Shown here piece after piece: positions 51,341 through 60,236 of a stretch of DNA of 64,000 bases; within the stretch, counting starts at the first letter, position 1, and each line of letters starts with the position of its first letter. Source of the stretch: Opitutaceae bacterium. Lineage in GTDB: Bacteria; Verrucomicrobiota; Verrucomicrobiia; Opitutales; Opitutaceae. The stretch is taken from NCBI GenBank assembly GCA_016715765.1, contig JADJZJ010000059.1, positions 1 through 64,000 on the forward strand, in the 5' to 3' direction. The position numbers were made by a program, and so were the translations under genes. The notes beneath the pieces were generated by a model. That model did no database searches. It saw nothing but the letters and a program-made list of their open reading frames with translations, and had not been told where the DNA came from.

Positions 51341-52123
51341 ATGCTGAAACTTTTGTTCATCGGTGACATCGTGGGCCGGCCCGGACGCGACTTCGTGGCC
51401 GACCGTATCCCCCGGTTGCGGACGGAGTTCGGTTTGGATTTCGTGATCGCCAACGGGGAGAATTCCGCGGCCGGGGCGGGCATTACGGGTTCCATTGCCA
51501 AGTCCATCCTCGAGAGCGGGGTGGATGCGATCACGCTGGGCGACCATGTCTGGGACCAGCGGGGCTGGGAGACGGACATTTCCCAGATCGAACGCGTCTG
51601 CCGGCCGGCCAACCTGCCGTTGAACTGCCCGGGATGGGATCACCTCATCATTGAAAAGCGCGGCTTCCGGCTGGCGGTGTTCACCGTGTTGGGGCGGCAG
51701 TACCTCGGGATGAAGGCCGAATGCCCGTTCCTGTGCGCCGACCGCATGATCGAGAAGCTCAAGGCGCAGACGGATGCCATCATCGTGGAAATCCACGCCG
51801 AGGCCACGTCCGAAAAGCAGGCCCTGGGCTGGTATCTGGACGGCCGGGTCACGGCCGTGATCGGCACGCATACCCATGTCCCCACGGCTGACGCCCAGGT
51901 GCTGCCCAAGGGCACGGCGTTCATCTGTGACATCGGCATGACGGGCCCGTATGCCTCGGTGCTGGGCCGCGAAGTCGCGCCGGTCGTGAGCAAGTTCCTG
52001 GACGGGATGCCGCGGCGGTTCGAGGTCGCCACGGAGGATGTGCGGCTGTCCGGCGCCCTGGTGGAAATCAGCGCCTCGATGGCGCGGGCGGAGAAAATCG
52101 AACTGCTGACCGTGCGGAAGTAA
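51341..52123 (+). CDS. ymdB: YmdB-family metallophosphoesterase
   Basis: A 260-residue calcineurin-like phosphoesterase of the TIGR00282 (YmdB) type. It has metal motifs MLKLLFIGDIVGRPGRDFV, FVIANGENSAAGAGIT, ITLGDHVWDQ, VEIHAEATSEKQALG and VIGTHTHVPTADAQVLPKGT. Bacillus YmdB hydrolyses 2',3'-cyclic nucleotides and affects RNA stability and biofilm fate; the role here is inferred by family. It converges with accA; the stops are 12 bases apart. Confidence 0.93.
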   Translation: MLKLLFIGDIVGRPGRDFVADRIPRLRTEFGLDFVIANGENSAAGAGITGSIAKSILESGVDAITLGDHVWDQRGWETDISQIERVCRPANLPLNCPGWDHLIIEKRGFRLAVFTVLGRQYLGMKAECPFLCADRMIEKLKAQTDAIIVEIHAEATSEKQALGWYLDGRVTAVIGTHTHVPTADAQVLPKGTAFICDIGMTGPYASVLGREVAPVVSKFLDGMPRRFEVATEDVRLSGALVEISASMARAEKIELLTVRK

Positions 52124-52135
52124 GCGGCGGCGCGA

Positions 52136-53113
52136 TCAGCGCACGCTGCCGATCTCCTCGAAGACCCCCAGCTTGCGGTAGCGCTCGTAGCGTGCGTCCA
52201 GCAGTTGGGGCAGTTCGATGCCGCGGAGTTCGCCCAGGTGCCTGGCCACGGAGGTTTTCAGGGCGGCGGCGGCTTGCTCCGGGTCGTAATGGGCACCGCC
52301 CATCGGCTCGGCGATGACTTCGTCCACGACTCCGAGGGTTTCCAGGGTGGCGGCGTTGAGCTTGAGCGCTTCGGCGGCCTTGGGGGCGGCGGCGCCGTCC
52401 TTCCACAGGATGGCGGCGCAGCCTTCCGGGGAAATCACCGAGTAGTAGCTGTTTTCAAAGATCAGGACCCGGTCGGTCACGCCGATGCCGAGCGCGCCGC
52501 CGGAACCGCCTTCGCCCACGATCACGGCGATGGACGGGGTCCGGAGCATGGCCATCTCGCGGAGGTTGACCGCAATGGCCTCGGAGACGTGACGGGCCTC
52601 GGATTCGATGCCGGGATAGGCGCCGGGCGTGTCGATGAAGCACAGGAGGGGCAGGCCGAATTTTTCCGCCATTTTCATCAGGCGGAGGGCTTTGCGGTAG
52701 CCCTCGGGTTGGGGCATGCCGAAGTTGCGGGCGATTTTCTCCTTGGTGTCGCGGCCCTTCTGCTGGGCCACGATCATCACTGCCTGACCCTCGAAGAAGG
52801 CGGTGCCGCCGATCAGGGCCTGGTCATCCTTGAACTGCCGGTCGCCGTGCAGTTCCTGAAAGTTTTCACACAGCAGGCCGACGTAATCCAGGGCATACGG
52901 CCGCTTCGGATGCCGGGCGATCTGCACGCGCTGCCAGGGGGTGAGTGCCGTGTAGATCTCGCGCTGGGTGGTCTCGATCTTGCCCTCGATGGCCGTGACT
53001 TCGCCGCTCAGATCAACCCCGGTTTCGAGGGATTGCTGGCGCAGCGTTTCGAGTTGCTTGGACAACTCGCGCAGCGGCTTCTCGAACTCCAGCACATAGG
53101 ACGTCTTTTCCAT
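52136..53113 (-). CDS. accA: Acetyl-CoA carboxylase carboxyltransferase alpha
   Basis: AccA, with AccD, transfers carboxyl from biotin to acetyl-CoA to make malonyl-CoA for fatty acid synthesis. The 325-residue protein shows the helical N-terminus (LEFEKPLRELSKQLETLRQQ), RHPKRPYALDYVGLLCENFQ, GGTAFFEGQAVMIVAQQKGR, FIDTPGAYPGIESEARHVSE, GEGGSGGALGIGVTDRVLIF and SYYSVISPEGCAAILWKD. Length and motifs are standard. The ATG at 53113 matches the family start (MEKTSYVLEFEKP). A TPR gene lies just upstream on the same strand. Confidence 0.96.
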   Translation of the reverse strand: MEKTSYVLEFEKPLRELSKQLETLRQQSLETGVDLSGEVTAIEGKIETTQREIYTALTPWQRVQIARHPKRPYALDYVGLLCENFQELHGDRQFKDDQALIGGTAFFEGQAVMIVAQQKGRDTKEKIARNFGMPQPEGYRKALRLMKMAEKFGLPLLCFIDTPGAYPGIESEARHVSEAIAVNLREMAMLRTPSIAVIVGEGGSGGALGIGVTDRVLIFENSYYSVISPEGCAAILWKDGAAAPKAAEALKLNAATLETLGVVDEVIAEPMGGAHYDPEQAAAALKTSVARHLGELRGIELPQLLDARYERYRKLGVFEEIGSVR

Positions 53114-53160
53114 GCCCAAGGCTACGGAGGCCGGCGGAAGCCTGTCAACGGGGTGCCCGA

Positions 53161-53523
53161 TCACTTAATGCCATCCGCTTGCCCTTCAGGCTTTTTCAAT
53201 TGGTCCTTCCAGCTGAGAATCTTCGCCTGGGCTCCATATTTTTCTGCGGCCGGCTTGTCGCCGCGCTCCATCCAGATCCGGGAGAGGGTGGTGTTGATGA
53301 ACAGGTCGTCCGGGCGGAGCGCATGGGCGTGTTCGGCGGCACGGAGCGCCTCATCGAGGTTGCGCAGGCTGAACTGGATCTCGGCCAGGGCATGCCAGGC
53401 GGCGAAGGAATCAGGTGCGGAGACGGTCGCTTGGTTAAGCTTCGCCAATGCCGGTCCGGTTTCTCCCATGGAGAAATCGAAGGTCGCGTCGTCGATCAGG
53501 GTTTGGATGTCGTCGGGAGTCAC
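53161..53523 (-). CDS. Small TPR-repeat protein
   Basis: A 120-residue all-helical protein with two to three TPR-like units (ALAKLNQATVSAPDSFAAWH, ALAEIQFSLRNLDEALRAAE, HAHALRPDDLFINTTLSRIW). It lies 47 bases before accA and is probably co-transcribed. TPR proteins mediate protein contacts; the partner is unknown. A half palindrome (GTAGGCGGGGCCTGCCGG, 53533) lies just before its start. The remaining 260-base gap to yceI shows nothing else. Confidence 0.8.
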   Translation of the reverse strand: MTPDDIQTLIDDATFDFSMGETGPALAKLNQATVSAPDSFAAWHALAEIQFSLRNLDEALRAAEHAHALRPDDLFINTTLSRIWMERGDKPAAEKYGAQAKILSWKDQLKKPEGQADGIK

Positions 53524-53786
53524 GGATTTGTTGTAGGCGGGGCCTGCCGGGGATTACCGATCCCCGCATAACTCTCCGGAGATGTAGGCTCCGAGCCCGG
53601 AAGCGGAGGGCAAACGGGATATCTTTCCAGATTTCCTGAGTTGGAGATTCGTTTTGAGAGGTCCCTAAAACTAAGCAAGCGGCGGCCCGCCCACGATTGC
53701 TGCTGCGCATGGCGCAGGGCCACGCAGCTTTTGCGCTTTTTTGCGGCCGTTCTCGGGTTTGGTCTGTCCCGACGGGCGGTGCGCGA

Positions 53787-54368
53787 TCAGTCTTTCACGC
53801 CGGCCTCGACGTTGATGTGCACGTCCACCTCATCGCCGAGGACTTTTTCATATCCCGTCACGCCAAAATCGGCGCGCTTCAGGGTGGTGGAGGCTTCCCA
53901 GCCGGAGAGCTTGGAGCCCGGCTGCATGCCGGGGCCGAAACCGAGGGATTTGACCTTCAGCACGACTTCCTTGGTCACGCCCTTGAGGGTGAGATCCCCG
54001 GTGACATCATAGGTGTCTTCGCCGGTCTTCTTCCAGGTGCGGCTCTTGAAGGTGATGGTGGGGAACTTGGCGGCATCAAAGAAATCCGGCGAACGCAGGT
54101 GGTTGTCGCGCTTTTCATTCGCGGTGCTGACCGACCCGATGTCGATCGTGGCTTCGACGCTGCTGTTCTCGAGGTTGGCCTGGTCCACGACGATGTTGCC
54201 GGCAAACTTGGTGAAGCTGCCCGGCACCTTGGAGAAGAAGTGGCGGATGCCGAAGCCGACGGAGGAGTGCACACTGTCGATCACATAGGTTTCGGTCGCG
54301 GCCCGGGCGGAGACCAGCAGACCAAGTGCAAGAGCGGCCAGGGAGAGATGACGTAGAATGTTTTTCAT
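53787..54368 (-). CDS. YceI-family periplasmic lipid-binding protein
   Basis: A 193-residue protein with signal peptide (HLSLAALALGLLVSARAATE) and the YceI barrel: YVIDSVHSSVGFGIRHFFSK, NEKRDNHLRSPDFFDAAKFP, YDVTGDLTLKGVTKEVVLKV and EASTTLKRADFGVTGYEKVL, ending with DEVDVHINVEAG. YceI proteins bind polyprenyl-type lipids in a long cavity. It stands alone on the minus strand, 46 bases beyond the queA stop. Confidence 0.93.
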   Translation of the reverse strand: MKNILRHLSLAALALGLLVSARAATETYVIDSVHSSVGFGIRHFFSKVPGSFTKFAGNIVVDQANLENSSVEATIDIGSVSTANEKRDNHLRSPDFFDAAKFPTITFKSRTWKKTGEDTYDVTGDLTLKGVTKEVVLKVKSLGFGPGMQPGSKLSGWEASTTLKRADFGVTGYEKVLGDEVDVHINVEAGVKD

Positions 54369-54414
54369 GAATGGGATGATTCCGGAAGGTGAGTAGAAAT
54401 CTTAATTCTGCAAA

Positions 54415-55494
54415 TCAGAGAATCAGCATCGCGTCGCCGTAGCTGAAGAAGCGGTATTCCCGGGCGATGGCCTCGGCATAGATTTCCTTCAGCCAGGCAA
54501 TGCCGTCGGTTGAGCCGGGTGTGAGAAAGGCCGACACGAGGCAGAGCAGGGTGGAGCGGGGTTGGTGAAAATTGGTGACCAGCGCGTCCACCCCGCGGAA
54601 GCCAACGGGCGGATAAAGGAAGAGGGCGGCTTCCGCGAGATGCGGATGGGTTAGCGCGGCGGTGTGCTTGGACAGAAAATCCTCGATGCTGCGCACCGTC
54701 GTGGTGCCGACCGCGATGCGCCGTCCGGTCCGCGGGGCGAACAGCGCCTGCTGGGTGGCAACCGGCAGCTCGTAGAGTTCTCGGTGAATCTCGTGCGCCT
54801 CGATTGTGTCGGTGGTGATCGGTTTGAACGTGCCGAGCCCCACATGCAGGGTGACATCGGCGGTCTGCACTCCGTCGGCGGCCAGCCGGCCCAGCAACTC
54901 GGGCGTGAAGTGCAGTCCGGCCGTGGGTGCGGCGACGGCGACCTGCCGGGCGCGATCGGCGTAGACGGTTTGGTAGCGCTCCTGGTCGAGCGACCTCAGC
55001 GAACCGTCGCTGCGGCTGATGTAGGGTGGGAGCGGGACCTCGCCCAGGCGGTTAGCCACCACCACGATCGGCTCGGCCGTGGCGGTACGCAGGCGGACCA
55101 AGGCGGAACCGTCAGGTTCGCGGGCCACGATTTCGCCGGAGAAGGCCCCGGTCTCGTGGGCAAAGGTGGCCCCCACCGGCAGTTTTTTCCCGGGTTTGAC
55201 CAGGCAGCGCCAAACTTCCCCGCCATCGGCGGGCCGCAGCAGGAAGCACTCGACCTGACCCCCGGTCGGCCGCCGCGCCAGCAACCGGGCCGGCAGCACG
55301 GCGGCCGTGTTGCGGAACAGGATGTCACCGCCCCGCAGAAACTGCGGCAGGTCGGCAAAGGTGTGGTGACTGACACGTCGGGTCGCCCGCTCGACCACCA
55401 GCAACCGCGACGCATCACGCCGCGCCGCCGGCGTCTGCGCAACCAGATGCGGCGGCAGGTCGTAGTCAAAAAGCGAGGTGGCAAGCGGTGGCAC
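54415..55494 (-). CDS. queA: tRNA preQ1 ribosyltransferase-isomerase QueA
   Basis: QueA adds the ribosyl moiety of SAM to preQ1 in tRNA, giving epoxyqueuosine. The frame has LFDYDLPPHLVAQTPAARRD, FADLPQFLRGGDILFRNTAA, VKPGKKLPVGATF, ERYQTVYADRARQVAVAAPT, AGLHFTPELL, VTLHVGLGTFKPI, HREL and FHQPRSTLLCLVSAF. Start is uncertain. The ATG at 55557 leaves only three bases to the divergent tRNA gene, so I prefer GTG 55494, three codons before LATSLFDYDLP. Confidence 0.92.
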   Translation of the reverse strand: MPPLATSLFDYDLPPHLVAQTPAARRDASRLLVVERATRRVSHHTFADLPQFLRGGDILFRNTAAVLPARLLARRPTGGQVECFLLRPADGGEVWRCLVKPGKKLPVGATFAHETGAFSGEIVAREPDGSALVRLRTATAEPIVVVANRLGEVPLPPYISRSDGSLRSLDQERYQTVYADRARQVAVAAPTAGLHFTPELLGRLAADGVQTADVTLHVGLGTFKPITTDTIEAHEIHRELYELPVATQQALFAPRTGRRIAVGTTTVRSIEDFLSKHTAALTHPHLAEAALFLYPPVGFRGVDALVTNFHQPRSTLLCLVSAFLTPGSTDGIAWLKEIYAEAIAREYRFFSYGDAMLIL

Positions 55495-55560
55495 AAAAAA
55501 AGGGGGAAATGAAGGCTTGCGCTTGCCTATCGGGCGAGTTTCTTCCGCTATTCCCATAGT

Positions 55561-55636
55561 GCCGAGCTAGCTCAGTTGGTAGAGCAACGCTTTCGTAAAG
55601 CGTGGGTCGTCGGTTCAAATCCGATGCTCGGCTCCA
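55561..55636 (+). tRNA. tRNA-Thr (anticodon CGT)
   Basis: A 76-base cloverleaf: acceptor GCCGAGC/GCTCGGC, D arm GCTCAGTTGGTAGAGC, anticodon stem ACGCT/AGCGT with loop TTCGTAA (anticodon CGT at 55594-55596), T arm with GGTTCAAATCC, and an encoded CCA end (55634-55636). Confidence 0.95.
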
Positions 55637-55640
55637 TTTC

Positions 55641-55675
55641 AAGCCCCGCCTGACTTTCGTCCGGCGGGGCTTTTG
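55641..55675 (+). terminator. Intrinsic terminator after tRNA-Thr
   Basis: AAGCCCCGCC (55641-55650) pairs with GGCGGGGCTT (55663-55672), followed by TTTTG. Confidence 0.88.
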
Positions 55676-55938
55676 TTGATCGCGGGGATGGCGCCGGGTC
55701 GGCGGACGAAGGCTTGGTGAACGAAGGGGGCATGCATGGGCAAGGTCACTGTCGGTCCAACCCGGGGGTGCTGGCGGCTAATAATTTACGTAAGCCATGC
55801 TGAATTCGTCGTTTCCACCCGTAAACCGATGGATGTCGAGGCGACATTTGCTGCCGGACCTGCAGGAATAATGCCCATGAGTGCCTCCAGGTTCCTCCGT
55901 ACAATCCGGGTGGCATTCGCGATTGGATCCATGGGCGC

Positions 55939-58900
55939 GTGGCCAAAGCGCCTGCCTGGCGAGTGAGCCGGTACTGCGAGACGGCCGGCAACACGAACGT
56001 TCTGCTGCAGGGCCAATCCACTGGCTTGTCGTCGCCGGGCCTGCTGTGGGGCGCGGGCGACAATTCCTCGGGCGAGTTGGGCGGCGAGTATCCGGTCACG
56101 ATGCTGCACGCCATCGCCAGCAACGTCACCAAGGCGGCCGCCTCCGGTGACCACAGCCTGTACGTGAAAGCCGACGGCACGCTCTGGGCCATGGGCACCG
56201 GGATCTATGCCCGGGGCATCGCGGACCAAGGATATCATTATCCCCAGGCGGAACAGATCGACACGGGGGTCGCCGATGTGGTCACGAGCGGGCACACGCT
56301 TTACCTGAAAACCGACGGCTCGCTGTGGGGCATGGGTCCCGGGGATTACGGCCAGCTCGGCACCGGCATCACTCCGGGACTGCTGCCACGGGTGCAGATC
56401 GCGGAAAACGTCGCGGCCATCGGCGCGGGCGCGACGTTCAGCGTTTATCTCACGGCCAACGGCGAGCTTTGGGCCAGCGGGACCAACGCCTACGGCCAGT
56501 TCGGCGACGGCACCACGACGGCGCGCGGCGCTTCCTGATGGCCACCGGCGTGGCCCTTCGCGGCCGGCGCTCTGCACATCGTCTACATCAAGACCGACGG
56601 CTCGCTCTGGGGTGCCGGCCAACGCCACCGGGGCGCTGGGCGACGGGACGTTCATCAACCGCTCACGCCGGTCCACATCGCGGACAATGTGAGCATGGTT
56701 TTGGCGGGCAACACGCACACCCTGTACGTGAAGACCGATGGCACGCTTTGGGGCACGGGCAACAACACCAAGGGGCAACTGGGCGACGGTACGACCAACC
56801 GCACGCGCCGTTCCAGATCGCCTCAGGGCTGCGGGCCATCGCCGGTTCGCACAGTTTCTTCGTCAAGACGGACGGCACCCTGTGGGCCATGGGCCGCAAC
56901 GACTATGGTCAGTGCGGACTGGGCACAGTCGAACCGCTGCGACGCCGATCAGGTGGCGACCGATGCGCCTGGTGGCGCCGGCAGACAGGCACAGCCTCTT
57001 GGTCACGACCGACGGCCGTCTGCTTCCGTCGGGCGCAACCAGTATGGCCAGTTGGGCAACGGCGTCATGACCTACCGGGCCGATCCGCTCTTGCTCGCGA
57101 CGGATGCCATCGCGGTGGCGCCGGGTTCCCGGCACACGCTGTTCATCCGCGGCGACGGGACGCTCTGGGGCGTGGGACGAAACGACTATGGCCAACTGGG
57201 CGCCGCGGCCGCCAGGCTCCAGTCCGAGTCGCTGCAGTTGGCCACGGGGGTGGTGGCGTTGGCCGCCGCCGAGCACAGCCTCTTCGTCAAAACCGACGGC
57301 ACGCTGTGGGGGATGGGCTTGAACAATACCGGCCAGCTCGGCCTGGGCCACACGGACAATGTATTGGCGTTGACGCAGATCGGCACCGGGGTGGCGAAGG
57401 TGGCGGTTGGCACCGGCCATTCGCTGTACCTCAAGACCGATGGCACGTTGTGGGGGATGGGCTACAACAACTATGGGCAACTGGGCGACGGTTCGCAAAT
57501 CCAGCGGACAAACCCGGTCCCGATCGCAACCGATGTCAGCCAGATTGCGGCGAACAGCTACCACAGCCTGTTCGTGAAGCAGAACGGCAGTCTCTGGGCC
57601 ATGGGGCGGAACAGCAACGGCCAGCTGGGCGACGGATCGACCGCGACGCGGACGCTGCCCGTGGCCGTCGACACCGGGGTAGTTTCTGTCGCCGCCGGAC
57701 TTTATTACAGCGTGTATATCAAGCAGGACGGCGCTTGGGCATGGGCTCAACGGGCCTTGGCGGGGACATTCTCACCCGTGCAGCTTGCCACGGGTGAAGG
57801 CGGTCGCGGCGAGGCGAATCCTACCTCGATATTGAAACCGACGGCCGCTGATTCATCGGGGCATGCTACGCGCGAAAAAGGGCCTCGGCCATATCTTGGA
57901 ATCTTCCACCGGTACGATCCAACCCGCGAATCCGATCGCCGCGCTCGTGGCCGGATTCCACAAGACCTTTTTCCTGCAACCGCCGGCGGACGGCGGGAAG
58001 CCGCCGGTGGTCGGGCGTCCCCCAGGGGCGGCACTTTGCCGGATCCGGGTAGGTCCTGCGTCCGCGGGACGACGGTTTTGGAGCTACCAGTGGCGCAAAG
58101 ACGGCGTCCCGATCCCGGGGGCCCGCGTCGCAGTTGGCTATACCTGCCGGATTTCCAGTCGGGCGACACCGGGAATTACGACGTGGTGATGACCAACGCC
58201 GCCGGCTCGGTGACGTCGGCGGCCGAATCGCTCGCGTTGGACCCCTCCACGCACCCGGCGACCATCTACCTGTACAACTATGCGGTGGCGTACAACGGCA
58301 GCCCCAGGCCGGTCATGGTGCAGGTATTTCCCGATACCCTGGCCTGGAGCATCACCTACAATGGCAGTGCGACGCTGCCGACCGCCGTGGGCAGTTATTA
58401 CGTGGAGGTGACCGTGAACGATGCAATCTACTCCGGCAGCGTCCACGGCTACTACGAGATCACCAAGGCGGCCCAGACCATCAGCTTTACCGGATTGGAT
58501 CCGCGCCCTTTCACCGCCGCTCCGATCACGCTCGACGCCTTTTCGAGTTCGGGCCTGCCCCTGGCCTGCGTCGTGGTGTCAGGGCCGGCGACGATCGCCG
58601 GCAACCAACTCACGCTCACCGGCGCGGGCGTCGTCACGGTGCGGGCGATGCAGGCGGGTAATGAGAATTACCTGCCGGCCGCGGACGTGGAACGCACGTT
58701 GACGGTCAGGACGAACGCCCTGTTGTGGCAGACCGAGCATTTTTCCGCCGGTGAAATCGCCGACCCGGATGTCAGCGGGCTCCTCGCCGACCCGGATCAC
58801 GACGGCCTGGCCAATCTGCTCGAATACGCCCTTGGCCTCGATCCACGATCAGTGTCCGCCGACGGCTTGCCCGCGGTGAGCGTCACCGCGACCGAATGGG

Positions 58901-59109
58901 TTTTCCAATATACGCGGCCGGAGGACCGCGATGATATTTACTATGCTGTGCAGATGTCCACCGACCTGACCCTCTGGCAACCGGCCTCGGCCAGCCCCGA
59001 GTTGGTGTCCGAAGTCGATGGCATTCAGTCTTGGCGGGTGAAGTTGCCTCTCGGTACGGGCCCAAACGTCTACTTCGCCCCAGCTCAGGGCGTGTATTCT
59101 CCCTGGTAA
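55939..59109 (+). pseudogene. Large secreted RCC1/Ig/MBG protein, multiply frameshifted
   Basis: About twelve RCC1-type repeats of roughly 50 residues (core SLYVKADGTLWAMG, SLYLKTDGTLWGMG, LFVKTDGTLWGMG) are followed by an Ig-like domain (SYQWRKDGVPIPGA, SGDTGNYDVVMTNAAGSVTS). An MBG-like domain (VAYNGSPRPVMVQVFPD, VGSYYVEVTVND) and a C-terminal DPDHDGLANLLEYALGLDP segment seen in many Verrucomicrobiota secreted proteins complete it. Clean runs exist (55939-56538; 57070-57735; 58130-59109). Between them the frame changes at about 56530, 56615, 56665, 56805, 56930, 57020, 57735 and 58130. No signal peptide was found; 55673-55938 may hold its broken 5' end. Decayed gene or error-rich region. 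Confidence 0.75.
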
Positions 59110-59168
59110 CGTCCGCTCCGGGTGATTCGGCTGGGGCGCGTCTCTGTTCCAAACTGCATTGCCCCGGA

Positions 59169-59852
59169 TCAGTTGTGGCTGATCTGGTCGTCGGGCAGGT
59201 TGCCCTGTAGTTTGGTCCGGAGGCGGATGGCGTCGATTTCGGTGCGCAGGTGGGTGCCGAACAGCTCGAGGCGCTTGTGCACATCAAGGGTCTCGAGGAG
59301 CTTTTGCTTCATCGCGCCATCCTCGCACAGGGTGAAGGCCGCGAGGTCCACGAACGTCTCGGGGTCTTCCACCGAGCGTAGGAAGTCGGTCATTTCCACG
59401 GGAACCACGCCGCCGTATTTGCGCTTCAGCCCGATCAACCGGATCAGTTCGGAACGCAGCTTCAGGTTGTCCGCCGGCGTCCCTCCCGGCGCGCTAGCCA
59501 GGGTGCGGATTTGCATGCGGCGATAGGGTTCTTCACTGACGATGCTGACCGCCTCCACCCGGCACAGGCCCTGGAGCAGCAGATTGGACGTGCCGTTTTC
59601 GTTTTTCTGGCAGGCGCGTATGATGCCGACGGAGGCAACCCGGCAGGGCGGCTCAAAGGCCTCGGTCATCCCCAGTTTTTGGACGTCGAGGCCGGCGACC
59701 GCAAACAGCCGATTGGAGGCCAGGACATCCCGCAGCATATGGCGGTAGCGGGGCTCGAATATGTGCAGCGGCAGCAGTGCCTGGGGAAAAAAGGCCAGGT
59801 TGGGCAAGGTCATGACAGGGACCTCATCGGGAACGACTATTTCCATCTCCAT
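59169..59852 (-). CDS. Lon N-terminal-domain (substrate-binding) protein
   Basis: A 227-residue stand-alone LON_substr_bdg protein. It has VPVMTLPNLAFFPQALLPLH, IFEPRYRHMLRDVLASNRLF, CRVASVGIIRACQKNENGTS, NLLLQGLCRVEAVSIV and a helical C-terminus (MKQKLLETLDVHKRLELFGT). It lacks the AAA and protease domains of Lon. Such proteins may act as adaptors in protein quality control, fitting its position next to dnaK-groES-groEL but on the opposite strand. Function is unproven. Confidence 0.88.
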   Translation of the reverse strand: MEMEIVVPDEVPVMTLPNLAFFPQALLPLHIFEPRYRHMLRDVLASNRLFAVAGLDVQKLGMTEAFEPPCRVASVGIIRACQKNENGTSNLLLQGLCRVEAVSIVSEEPYRRMQIRTLASAPGGTPADNLKLRSELIRLIGLKRKYGGVVPVEMTDFLRSVEDPETFVDLAAFTLCEDGAMKQKLLETLDVHKRLELFGTHLRTEIDAIRLRTKLQGNLPDDQISHN

Positions 59853-59869
59853 GGCGGTGAGCTTAGCCT

Positions 59870-60014
59870 GAACAATTCATTAGGAAACCACAGATGAGCA
59901 CGGATAAACACAGATCAGGATGGATAAAAAAGGCCATGGTTTGAGGCACCGTTTCCAGCGCTCATTGCCTAACATCTGTGATTATCTGTGCGCATCTGTG
60001 GTTCAACTGCATGA
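59870..60014. repeat. ACCACAGAT…ATCTGTGGT boundary repeat, second copy
   Basis: Edges GAACAATTCATTAGGAAACC (59870 on) and CATCTGTGGTTCAACTGCAT (59993-60012) match those of 25607-25802. The inside has GATAAACACAGATCAGGATGG and AACATCTGTGATTATCTGTG. Confidence 0.75.
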
Positions 60015-60093
60015 TTCCAGCTTAACTCCATTGGTTGGAAATTCAAATGGGACAGCGGTTTGTGCCACTCCACGGCACGATTCTTCCGGGGTG

Positions 60094-60110
60094 TGTCACA
60101 GAGTGTGACA
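60094..60110. promoter_or_regulatory. Palindrome TGTCACA-GAG-TGTGACA upstream of dnaK
   Basis: A perfect 7-bp inverted repeat with a 3-base spacer lies 127 bases before dnaK, in the gap between it and the divergent Lon-N gene. It resembles an operator for a dimeric regulator. No CIRCE element or clear sigma-32 promoter was found in this gap. Confidence 0.35.
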
Positions 60111-60236
60111 GGATGGCTGGATTGTCGGCGCTTTGGCTAAATAACTGATGGCCTGTTATTTTTTAAGAAATTGAAGGGTAGATTCTTATGAATGACCTGA
60201 AAACGAGGCATGCGCATTGCTAGATGGAGGATACTT

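Noticed and set aside
59169..59852. Truncated Lon protease
   Set aside because: Stand-alone Lon N-domain proteins of about 200 residues are a known family, and the ends here are clean, so it is not treated as a broken lon.
59853..60236. CIRCE element for dnaK or groES
   Set aside because: No TTAGCACTC-N9-GAGTGCTAA-like inverted repeat is present upstream of dnaK or groES.
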